From Coccinella septempunctata (lineage: Eukaryota > Arthropoda > Insecta > Coleoptera > Coccinellidae), in NCBI RefSeq assembly GCF_907165205.1, contig NC_058196.1:13992501-14056500 (forward strand): a stretch of DNA of 64,000 bases. The letters run 5' to 3'. The first letter of the stretch is position 1. Every line of letters begins with the position of its first letter. Below are positions 32,415 through 44,050 of this stretch, in pieces. The position numbers were made by a program, and so were the translations under genes. The notes under the pieces were generated by a model. It was not told the DNA's origin. It saw only the letters and a program-made list of their open reading frames with translations, and made no database searches.

Positions 32415-33542
32415 AATGGATTAAATCAAGATAAATTAATTAACGAATGTAAATATTGTATTGCTATTGTAAATAAACATACAGTTATTTTGAAAATAAA
32501 TTGGTTGAGAATTAAAGGTGGAGTTTTATTCAAAATTTTATCGAAAGTAGGACGCCATCTCCAAAATAACTACAAATTTCATGGTAAATTTCAGTGCTTA
32601 GTTCATTCGATGCTCCAGAAAATGAATCATGAACGACCTCGAGTAGGTTGTATAAAATTATTGTTTTATCCTCATTCATATAATAAATGTGAAACTGCGT
32701 GTGTTTGATAGTTTGTTTCTACGTTTCTCTTTCCATAACGCCCAGGGTAGATGTCGGATTTTGTGGGAATTTCACTATAGTGTAGAAAATTTATCGGATA
32801 AGGTTTAAGTGTAACATTCATTTTTATATGAAGAAATTCATATATGAAAAAATAAAATAAGAAATTAAATAAAAGTTGAAATTAAATAAAATTTGAAATT
32901 CAATAAAATTTCTTTGAAAAAGTCCGCGATGGCATATATCTAACTTTCCGGGATAACCACCAACAATAATCTATTTTAAAATGTATCGATACTTTGGCTG
33001 TGTACTTGAGTGCTTCTTAATATAAGAAAAACATTCATTAGTATCGTTCTGTAAAACGTTTTGGCTAAACAGCTATCTCCAACAATACCATTGTCAAAAA
33101 TGTATTTATTCCATCATTAGGTCAACCGACATAACATGCAGATACTGGGGAAATTACAAGAGATAGAGGTAAATGATCAAGTACTAGTTTGTGAGCTATC
33201 TGACGTTTACGTCCATGTTTCGCTGCAAAAATTCTGGTATGTGCCGTCATTTCGAGAGATTTATTTCTGTATTTTTTGCGGAAATTAATGCGACATATCT
33301 CTGACAACAAGGATTTAAAATTATTCGAGTCCTAGTTGAATTAGCTTATCAAATTTATCCCATAATTTGAAATATTTTGGATATAAATCTCTGGGTTTGT
33401 TCCTACTAGGGCATTCAAAAAAGGTTGAACATTTAAAAAGACAATCTACTTTATTCATTGCTGGCTAGCGGATTGTGTGGGATATCGTTTCTCTTCTCAT
33501 ACTCTATCATTTTTTATGTGAAGTTTAGTGAATTATATATAT

Positions 33543-36070
33543 GTTACGGCTAAAGATAGGTGTGAGCATAAACTTAAGATTAGCCGGCTAAACTTAGGTT
33601 TATATTCTAGGATCGGTTAAAGTTCGATAAAATATTCATCTGCGTCAGGGCATTTCATCTTTAGCCGGCTAATGTGCACATTACCCAAAACGGAACGGCT
33701 AAAAATGTATTCGATGGACACCCGGAGAGGTGCTGCATGTGTCATGAATGGTCGGATGGGAGAGGACGAACGCACAAGGCCACTTTTTTGTTTGAATTTT
33801 TAGAATTGAAATATGCAAAAGAGCATCGAATGTATTGGGGTTTTATTACATAACGCCCATGGGTTTTCAATTTAACATTCAACCAGTTATCTTCATCTGT
33901 TATTTAGGAGATTAATGCTCTTCAAATCGAGCCCAATTTGTGAAAAACCATAATATGACCCCATAAGGAAATGAGATATTAGACATAGAAAATTTTTCCT
34001 GTTAACAAAAGTATATTTTTCCTACCATTCAATAATTGGGTTTATGGAAAAATTACGAAATAGGAACTATATTTCTAACGTTGCAATTTCTTTCGAACCA
34101 ATTCTTTCGCAAAAAAGAAAAAAAAAACTGAACATGAACATGAAAATATACTTCATTCAAATTTATTTTAGCAGTCGGTTGGCCATGAAATAATTTTCTC
34201 AAGTTTTTGTAACTAGAACGAAGTTAGGTTGGCACTTGTGAAATGTCGTTAATGTCATAACGCCGTTGCCACAACTAATATCAATTTTTATTACGAAAAT
34301 GCCGAAAGTGATTGAAAAAAGAGACAGGATTTCAGGAAGTGCTATTTAGAATTCAGGTCCGCTCATTGAAATAGTCATACCCTGATATTCTAAAATCCAC
34401 AATACGTCAGACGGTAGCGAACATATTCAATGTAAGAGAATTTATATAATGTTTCATCTGAATCTAAACGACATATATTTCAGCTGGATATTTCCACAAT
34501 CAGAAAGATTATGAATGAAGAGGTTGACAAAGAATTTCCTTCTATTGGGAGACCCAAAAAAGTGGTGGCATTTGAGAATTTTATGTTTGAGTGAATTGAT
34601 GCGAAAAGTTTACTTTCGATTTTCGATAAATGTCATCGGAGAATAAGTTCCCTAAAATGGATTTTTCTATTTTCCATTTGACTTGTCCTATACAATGTAA
34701 ATGTCTTAAGGTACTAATAAATACCTATAATTATTATTATTACATCAATGTATTAAGATGAATAGCCACAAATAAGCGCAAGTTGCCCTGTCACTTGTTT
34801 ATTCATGTGAAATTTTTGTTCAAAGGTGAAGTTCATCTTAACTTGGAACTTCCTTCAATTCCTTTTACTTCCATTGATGCAAGATGATTTTTGTTGAAGA
34901 ATTTAACATTCTTGTAATTATCTGTTAATTCCTTCGGGAGATACCCATTTCCAACCACTGCATCATATGCATTTCATCTTCGAGTAATTATTTTTAAAAT
35001 CTACAAATGATGTAAGCCAAAGAAGATAACAAACATTAACTCTCCTCAAGCTAGTGCATATTATGATATACTGATCTCTTGTATTTTCCATGCAAATAAC
35101 TGGATTTGGTATGCCTTCGATCAGTTTGTATAAACTTCAATTATGTTCGTCACATATTTTCCGAAGAGATTCGACATTGTGATAAAATACGTAATAACAG
35201 AAACTTTTACGTAGAACGGGCAACATAGCGTTGATTTAAAACCCAAAAATGTTTTGACAAGCTTCATAACCCCACATTTTCGTACTATACAGAGTGAAAT
35301 GTGTCAAATTTCCATGGCCAACCGACTGCTAAAATAAAAGTGAATGAAGTATAGTTGAAAACACTCTAGCTGATTTTGTTAAAAATTTCTTCTCGAGTCA
35401 TTGAACATACGGGTTCCAAAATACGCCACCCTTGATGAATCATCCCGGGGGATACAAGTGCATTAATCGTAAAGCTAATCAGCCAAATAGTCCGGTTAAC
35501 TACAAACAAGATTGGGTACTTCTACTTATATTTTTCTAGAATTTCACTTTTGGTATTTTGATGAAGAAGTTCGCGGCATCATTCTCTCCTTTTGCTCATT
35601 CAATTCCCCTCAAATTATGAATAATAACAAGATGAAAAATAATCATTAACAATACAGTTCTCCCTCACACTCAAAATAGCAATTCTCGAATTTTGTCATC
35701 AAGCGTTTTGATTTTTAGATTTGTCAATAACAATTCGTTGAGACACAGTTGAAACAAATATATGTTCATTCTCCAATTTCTCAACTGCTTAACAGAATGC
35801 TCTTCTGCTATTAAAATATGTGAAATTCATACAAAAAATGAATTGCATCAATAGTTTTATTATACTCGTAATACTATTTCTTTACATTCTTTTAATTGCC
35901 GAAAATTTGCGCCCCTCAAGCCTTGTACATTTTAAGCCGATGGGATGTGGTTACACTTAAGTTTAGCCGACTAAAGATAGAAGAAACTAACATTAGCCAA
36001 TACCCGAAGCTAAACCTAAGTTTAGCCGGCTAATCTTAAGTTTATGTTCACACCTATCTTTAGCCGTAAC
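33543..36070. mobile_element. Long-TIR DNA element, non-autonomous, nested
   Basis: Ends are GTTACGGCTAAAGATAGGTG and its inverse; similarity continues for about 60 bp (one G/A mismatch early), including the palindrome TTAGCCGGCTAA. More copies of that palindrome or near variants lie subterminally (around 33661 and 35970). Other units show the empty site inside a TATATATA run, so the length of the target duplication cannot be fixed. After removing the nested MITE the element is about 1.3 kb with no ORF. Superfamily unassigned. Confidence 0.8.
34149..35351. mobile_element. Tc1/mariner-like MITE (copy 2), nested
   Basis: 1203 bp, same ends (TACTTCATTC inward to CAGTCGGTTGGCCATG) and interior as the copy at 7504-8716, flanked by TA. 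It lies inside the long-TIR element, so it is the younger insertion. The transposase remnant near 34300-34600 again reads MPKVIEKRDR then RPKKVVAFENFMFE, followed by a stop. Confidence 0.8.
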
Positions 36071-37721
36071 ATATACATCCATTGATTTCAAATGTACGTA
36101 TTATAATTTGTTTGGAATATTACAAATATTTATAGAAATCAATTTTTTTCATTTTTGCTGGAAAATTGGATGAGACCAATGGGATAATGATAAATCAACG
36201 TTGAAAACTTCATATTCGACATCGATTTCTAGTTTTTCATAACTAATTATTATTTTCGAAAAATTTCTGAACTCTGTTATCGGAAATATATGAAATATCA
36301 ACATCTTATTTGGATATTTCCTTGAAAAGATTAAATTATCGAAGGACTTAATATTACTCGTTTCGAATAAGTCGTAGTGAAAAGTATAAAAGCGTTTTTG
36401 TTCGAAAAATGATACCGAAAAGCATTATCGGAACATAAGAATAATAAAGCATTTCTCTGTAGGTAGCAGGGGGTTTTCGATGACACAGCTGATAAGCTTC
36501 CAAACTACCTAGACTGAATCATCACTGATTCTGGAATGTTCTACACCTTAGAAGAAACATTAAAAACGAATAAGAAATCAGGAAGCCATTCAATGATTTG
36601 TCTGTATTGATCGAGTAGAAGCCAATCAAAATGTCAGCCTCAGCGCCTTCAACGATTATTTTTTCAATATTCGTGAAAGACATTCGAAAATTACTATAAA
36701 TTTCGTTCATTCGAAGAACACCATATTGAAATGAGCAAAAAATGTTCTCGAAATCGCTACTAACCTTAATATTTGCTGTAAAAATTTCAGAAAATTTATA
36801 ATAGTTTTGCTAAAATAATTGATAGTCATGGGACCAATCAACAGACGTTTCGTGTCTTTCATACTCAATTCAAGGGAAGGGATATGAATCAAGGAAATAT
36901 AATATCCACTACAGTACCTACTGCTTCTGCAATCTCTCAACTCATTTTTTTCCCCCAAAACATTGAATCATATACAGAACCTACATTTATTCCTCACAAA
37001 TCTTGACGGTAGTGACGAAAATATGTTCAACCGGATTTTTTTCACTCCAATAACGTCACCTGTAGTATTTCGATTGATTATAGAAAAATTCATTCGAAAT
37101 CATTTTGCAAGCAACACTTCATGAACTGTCTTTGAACTGATAAACGATTACACGTAGTTTATTATTTGCTTAGACATTGTGATTTCGAAATAAATATGGA
37201 AACCTATAAGTGACTCGCTTTATTAGGTTATACCTACACCCACAACGGATAGTAGTGTTAATCTGTCTAAAACGGTGGGAATGGGCGGAAAATGATGACA
37301 AATATGCTCTACATTCGAAAAACATCACTTTTTTCAAATCCGTTAATGGAAATCCTTATTTTGGCATAAAAACTTCCGAAAGTGACGAAATGAGGTACAT
37401 TTACCATACATAAGTACATCTCTATAATACGCGTATTTCGTTTGATGAACTTCAATATGATATGAGTCCATAAATTGGGGTGAAATTCTGCCGACGTTTT
37501 GATTTTATCGAAGCCATCATCGGGGCACTGAAAGAGCAATATAAAACTATGTTACAATATACATATATCGGCCGTTTTTGAATTAAAATGAACTAAAATT
37601 TATAAAGCTCGCTTGATTATAGATTTTTGGGTATGATGAATCTCTGAGCGAAGTTTTTGGCTGATCGCACATTGAAATGGCAAAAAAATCATGCATTTGA
37701 GGAAAGCGATGCATCGAAGAA

Positions 37722-40700
37722 AAACTTTCATGTATGAAAATGAACTATAAAAGGGAACACTGTAATTGCTTATTTATTAATCAGATAATAATAATCATTT
37801 ATTCGAATAGGAAAGGAGGCGTATAGCCTATAAACTTGCAGAGTACAGAAAAAGAACGAAAATATTGTGCGTTACGAAAAGGAATGACATATGAACAAGG
37901 ATAGCAAAAACTAAAATAATCGAAACAAAACAAACCCTGGACTAGCATACACATCACCCGAGGAATGAAACATTGTATCTATGATAAGGATCCAAATCCC
38001 CTAAGTTTGTTTATAAGTGAAGATCAAAAATTTCAGCCCTCAGCCCTCAACAAGGGGGGATATTTATTGAAAATTACCAAAGTCAGGTAGCAGAACGAAT
38101 CGGTTAGTACCTACAATTTTCATTCATTCCCTGAATTTCGAAGATTGAAGTTCCTAATTCTTAAAATTTTAGTTATACTTTTAAAGTTGAAAATTGGCGT
38201 TATACGAAAATCAAAATGGTGAGTTGATTTTATATATATTTTTCATTTCAAGAATTCTGAATTTTTTCGTATTTCTCAAAATGTTATTGAGATTGAAAAG
38301 TATTTCGAGTTCCTTTAATAATTTATAAAAACTAGATTAAAATTGATGTAATATTATATTATGTTTTGGTTTTTTTCAGTCTGTTCAAATACCAATACAA
38401 AGTTCTTGGGAGGAGTTCATACTGCCGACAAGGATTGCCTTCTTGACTCAAGAAAAATTAAACAAATTGAGAAAAATAGAGTTACGTAAGAAGGTGATCA
38501 TTCACGATTTAATTCGAAATAATCAGAGTGTGCTGGATCGTTTAAAAGATCTGAGGTTCTATACAGGCAGTCATTCAGCGAAACTGAGAAGAACATCAGA
38601 AATTCTTGATTTCAAATTGACTAAGGCGTTATATATTAAGAGAATATTGGAAATAACTGTCCGCGGAAACAAGAAGAAGGAAATACTGAACATGGAAATA
38701 TCCGAATATGTGGAGCGATCAGACACCAGAAAACTCACAGGCATCGTGATTTTGAACCAACCATATCTCCCCTAGCCATATATTCAAATGATTTGCGGAA
38801 TCGCGGAATGAAGAGAAAACGAGATTATCGATAAAATGGATTGAACCAAGATAAATTAATAAACGATTGTAAATATTGTTTTGCTATTGTAAATAAACAT
38901 ACAGTTATTTTGAAAATAAATTGGTTGGGAATTAAAGGTGGAGTTTTATTCAAAATTTTATCGAAAATAGGACGCCATCTCCAAAATAACTACAAATTTC
39001 ATGGTAAATTTCAGTGCTTAGTTCATTCGATGCTCCAGAAAAAAAATCATGAACGACCTCGAGTAGGTTGTATAAAATTATTGTTCTATCCTCATTCATA
39101 TAATAAATGTGAAACTGCGTGTGTTTGATAGTTTGTTTCTACGTTTCGCTTTCCATAACGCCCAGGGTAGATGTCGGATTTTGTGGGAATTTCACTATAG
39201 TGTAGAGAATTTATCGGATTAGGTTTCAGTGTAACATTCATTTTTATATGAAGAAATTCATATATGAAAAAATAAAATAAGAAATTAAATAAAATTTGAA
39301 ATTCAATAAAATTTGAAATTCAATAAAATTTCTTTGAAAAAGTCCGCGATGGCATATATCTAACTTTCCGGGATAACTACCAACAATCATCTATTTTAAA
39401 ATTTATCGATATTTTGGCTGTGTACTTGAGTGCTTCTTAATATAAGAAAAACATTCATTAGTATCGTTCTGTGAAACGTTTTGGCTAAACAGCTATCTTC
39501 AACAATACCATTGTCAAAAATGTATTTATTTCATCATTAGGTCAACCGACATAACATGCAGATACTGGGGAAATTACAAGAGATCGAGGTAAATGATCAA
39601 GTACTAGTTTGTGAGCTATCTGACGTTTACGTCGATGTTTCGCTGCAAAAATTCTGGTAAGTGCCGTCATTTCGGGAGAATTATTTCTGTATTTTTTGCG
39701 GAAATTAATGCGACAGATCTCTGACAACAACAAGGATTTAAAATTATTCGAGTCCTAGTTAAATTAGCTTATCAAATTTATCCCATAATTTGAAATATTT
39801 TGGATATAAATCTCTGGGTTTGTTCCTACTAGGGCATTCAAAAAAGGTTGAACATTTAAGAAGACAATCTACTTTATTCATTGCTGGCTAGCGGATTGTG
39901 TGGGATATCGTTTCTCTTCTCATACTCTATCATTTTTTATGTGAAGTTTAGTGAATTATATATACATCCATTGATTTCGAATGTACGTATTATAATTTGT
40001 TTGGAATATTACAAATATTTATAGAAATCAATTTTTTTCATTTTTGCTGGAATATTGGATGAGACCAATGGGATAATGATAAATCAACGTTGAAAACTTC
40101 ATTTTCGACACCGATTTCTAGTTTTTCATAACTAATTGTCATTTTCGAAAAATTTCTGAATTCTGTTATCGGAAATATATGAAATATCAACATCTTATTT
40201 GGATATTTCCTTGAAAAGAGTAAATTATCGAAGGACTTAATATTACTCGTTTCGAATAAGTCGTAGTGAAAAGTATAAAAGCGTTTTTGTTCGAAAAATG
40301 ATACCGAAAAGCATTATCGAAACATAAGAATAATGAAGCATTTCTCTGTAGGTAGCAGGGGGTTTTCGATGACACAGCTGATAAGCTTCCAAACTACCTA
40401 GACTGAATCATCACTGATTCTGGAATGTTCTACACCTAAGAAGAAACATTAAAAACGAATAAGAAATCAGGAAGCCATTCAATGATTTGTCTCTATTGAT
40501 CGAGTAGAAGCCAATCAAAATGTCAGCCTCAGCGCCTTCAACGATCATTTTTTCAATATTCGTGAGTGACATTCGAAAATTACTATAAATGGAAAAATTT
40601 CAAACAATGTTCCGTTATTTCCGAAGTCTTCGTGAAACTCTCACCTCATTCGAAGAACACCATATTGAAATGAGCAAAAAATGTTCTCGAAATCGCTACT

Positions 40701-41660
40701 AACCTTAATATTTGCTGTAATAAATTTCAGAAAATTTATAATAATTTTGCTAAAATAATTGATAGTCATGGGACCAATCAACAGACGTTTCGTGTCTTCC
40801 ATACTCAATTCAAGGGAAGGAATATGAATCAAGGAAATATAATATCCACTACAGTACCTACTGCTTCTCCAATCTCTCAACTCATTTTTTTCCCCCAAAA
40901 CATTGAATTATATACAGTACCTACATTTATTCCTCACAAATCTCGATGGTAGTGACGAAAATATGTTCAACCGGATTTTTTTCACTCCAATAACGTCACC
41001 TGTAGTATTTCGATTGATTATAGAAAAATTCATTCGAAATCATTTTGCAAGCAACACTTCATGAACTGTCTTTGAACTAACAAACGATTACACGTAGTTT
41101 ATTATTTGCTTAGACATTGTGATTTCGAAATAAATATGGAAACCTATAAGCGACTCGCCTTATTAGGTTATACATACATCCACAACGGATAGTAGTGTTA
41201 ATCTGTCTAAAACGGTGGAAATGAGCGGAAAATGATGACAAATATGCTCTACATTCGAAAAACAACACTTTTCTCAAATCCGTTAATGGAAATCCTTATT
41301 TTGGCATAAAAACTTCCGAAAGTGACGAAATGAGGTACATTTACCTTACATAAGTACATCTCTATAATACGCGTATTTCGTTTGATGAACTTCATTATGA
41401 TATGAGTCCATAAATTGGGGTGAAATTCTGCCGACGTTTTGATTTTATCGAAACCATCATCGGGGCACTGAAAGAGCAATATAAAACTATGTTACAATAT
41501 ACATATATCGGCCGTTTTTGAATTAAAATGAACTAAAAGTTATAAAACTCGCTTGATTATTGATTTTTGGGTATGATGAATCACTGACAAAGTTTCTGGC
41601 TGATCGCATATTGAAATGGCAAAAAAATCATGCATTTGAGGAAAGCGATGCATCGAAGAA
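37722..41660 (+). repeat. Tandem array unit U5 (cleanest copy)
   Basis: 3939 bp with no insertion, so it is the best reference for the unit. Order: head with AACTATAAAAGGGAACACTG; AT-rich stretch with CAGCCCTCAGCCCTCAAC; exon-like ORF; 3'-UTR-like region; AAAATTTGAAATTCAATAAA segment; minus-strand ORFs; tail with CATCATCGGGGCACTG. The first part of the minus-strand ORF is at 40641-40898. 38835-40640 and 40900-41660 hold nothing else I can name. Confidence 0.85.
38380..38834 (+). pseudogene. Exon-like ORF of the array unit, U5 copy
   Basis: No early stop; W10 is present. A one-base loss in GAATATGTGG shifts the frame about two thirds through, so the native C-terminus is lost and the frame stops at 38775. 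The undamaged C-terminal codons continue in another frame to TAA at 38832-38834. Confidence 0.45.
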
Positions 41661-42319
41661 AAACTTTCATGTATGAAAATGAACTATAAAAGGGAACACT
41701 GTAATTGCTTATTTATTAATCAGAAAATAATAATCATTTATTCGAATAGGAAAGGAGGCCTATAGCCTATAAACATGCAGAGTACAGAAAAAGAACGAAA
41801 ATATTGTGAGTTACGAAAAGGAATGACATATGAACAAGGATAGCAAAAACTAAAATAATCAAAACAAAACAAACCCTGGACTAGCATACACATCACCCGA
41901 GGAATGAAACATTGTATCTATGATAAGGATCCAAATCCCCTAAGTTTGTTTATAAGTGAAGATCAAAAATTTCAGCCCTCAGCCCTCAACAAGGGGGGAT
42001 ATTTATTGAAAATTACCAAAATCAGGTAGCAGAACGAATCAGTTAGTACCTACATTTTTTATTCATTCCCTGAATATCGAAGAGTGAAGTTCCTAATTCT
42101 TAAAATTTTAGTTATACTTTTAAAGTTGAAAATTGGCGTTATACGAAAATCAAAATGGTGAGTTGATTTTATATATATTTTTCATTTCAAGAATTCTGAA
42201 TTTTTTTGTATTTCTCAAAATGTTATTGAGATTGAAAAGTATTTCGAGTTCCCTTAATAATTTATAATAACTAGATTAAAATTGATGTAATATTATATTA
42301 TGTTTTGGTTTTTTTTTAG

Positions 42320-42775
42320 TCTGCTCAAATACCAATACAAAGTTCTTGGGAGGAGTTCATACTGCCGACAAGGATTGCCTTCTTGACTCAAGAAAAATTA
42401 AACAAATTGAGAAAAATAGAGTTACGTAAGAAGGTGATCATTCACGATTTAATTCGAAATAACCAGAGTGTGCTGGATCGTTTTAAAGATCTGAGGTTCT
42501 ATCGAGGCAGTCATTCAGCGAATCTGAGAAGAACATCAGAAATTCTTGATTTCAAATTGACTAAGGCGTTATATATTAAGAGAATATTGGAAATAACTGT
42601 CCGCGGAAAGAAGAAGAAGGAAATACTGAACATGGAAATATCCGAATTATGTGGAGCGATCAGACACCAGAAAACTCACAGGCATCGTGATTTTGAACCA
42701 ACCATATCTCCCCTAGCCATATATTCAAATGATATGCGGAATCGCGGAATGAAGAGAAAACGAGATTATCGATAA
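42320..42775 (+). CDS. Exon-like ORF of the array unit, intact copy (U6)
   Basis: The only copy open from the acceptor (TTTTTTTTAG) to its native stop: 151 codons. It begins SAQIPIQSSWEEF, is rich in lysine and arginine throughout, likely helical from about residue 25 to 65, and ends RGMKRKRDYR, which resembles a nuclear localisation signal. It has no start ATG at the N-terminus, so upstream exons are expected, but none is visible within the unit. Downstream, GTAAATAAACATACAG and GAAAATAAATTGG supply AATAAA signals. I do not recognise the family; it may be the last exon of a duplicated host gene. With six broken sister copies, function is doubtful. Confidence 0.45.
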   Translation, partial: SAQIPIQSSWEEFILPTRIAFLTQEKLNKLRKIELRKKVIIHDLIRNNQSVLDRFKDLRFYRGSHSANLRRTSEILDFKLTKALYIKRILEITVRGKKKKEILNMEISELCGAIRHQKTHRHRDFEPTISPLAIYSNDMRNRGMKRKRDYR

Positions 42776-43251
42776 AATGAATTGAACCAAGATAAATTAA
42801 TAAACGATTGTAAATATTGTATTGCTATTGTAAATAAACATACAGTTATTTTGAAAATAAATTGGTTGGGAATTAAAGGTGGAGTTTTATTCAAAATTTT
42901 ATCGAAAGTAGGACGCCATCTCCAAAATAACTACAAATTTCATGGTAAATTTCAGTGCTTAGTTCATTCGATGCTCCAGAAAAAAAATCATAAACGACCT
43001 TGAGTAGGTTGTATAAAATTATTGTTCTATCCTCATTCATATAATAAATGTGAAACTGCGTGTGTTTGATAGTTTGTTTCTACGTTTCTCTTTCCATAAC
43101 GCCCAGGTAGATGTCGGATTTTGTGGGAATTTCACTATAGTGTAGAGAATTTATCGGATTAGGTTTCAGTGTAACATTCATTTTTATATGAAGAAATTCA
43201 TATATGGAAAAATAAAATAATAAATTAAATAAAAGTTGAAATTAAATAAAA

Positions 43252-44027
43252 AACTAAGCTTATCACATTAAGTACAACCAGATGTAATAAAATAAAGCCA
43301 AGGGAAATTAAATTAAATGATGACACCATTAGCATAACAGAAGATACAAAATTTTTAGGGATTTTTCTTGACTCCTTTCTAAATTTCAGGAAGCATATTG
43401 AATATCTCAGTCAGAAAGTAAATAGAATAAGCTTTGCTATTAGGATAACAAAAAAATACTTGAACATGAAATCAATTAGAACATTATACCATGCAAACTT
43501 CGAATCAGCAATAAGATACGGAATAATTTTTTGGGGCACCCCACAAAATTTAGAAGAAATGTTTATAATTCAGAAAAGAATTCTCAGGGTAATTTTCAAC
43601 ATGAAATATAAAGAATCCTGCAGAAATCTATTCAGGCAGAACCATATATTCACAGTATGCGGTCTCTATCTGTTTGAGTGTCTGATGTTCCTACATAAAA
43701 ACAAAGAGAAGTTCATGAAAGATTGTACCAATCATCAGCATAATACAAGAACTTTAAATACTAATTACCCTATTCATAGGTTAACATTAAGTGAGAAGCA
43801 CCCAGCTTACAATTGTATTAGAGTTTTCAATCATCTACCTGATAACATTAAAATCATAGATAATGTCAGACAATTTAAAGCTAAGGTGAAACAGTTGTTG
43901 ATGAGGGTGGAACCTTATAATCTAGATGAATTTTTCAGATATAAATTGTAAAATAAATTTATTTTGACGTTATTTCATTTGATATCTGTATTGCTTTGCT
44001 GTTACTGATTTCATTGGAAATAAAGAT
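43252..44027 (+). pseudogene. 5'-truncated LINE, RT C-terminus (U6)
   Basis: The uninterrupted version of the LINE in U1 and U2: ORF 43460-43951 (163 codons), then AATAAAG and an (ATT)n tail that joins unit sequence directly. It defines the pre-insertion state for the R4-like elements in U1 and U2. Confidence 0.85.
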
Positions 44028-44050
44028 TATTATTATTATTATTATTATTA
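44028..44050. repeat. (ATT)n LINE tail
   Basis: About seven uninterrupted ATT repeats terminating the LINE; this is the equivalent site in which the R4-like elements lie in U1 and U2. Confidence 0.85.

Larger units (their letters stand above)
31311..37721 (+). repeat. Tandem array unit U4 (with nested TIR insertion)
   Basis: Without the 2.5-kb insertion it is about 3.9 kb. It shares with U3 the W-to-stop change, the AGAAAATATAG lesion and the minus-strand deletion, so U3 and U4 are sister copies. No LINE at the LINE site. 32415-33542 and 36071-37721 are unit sequence without a recognised gene. Confidence 0.85.
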
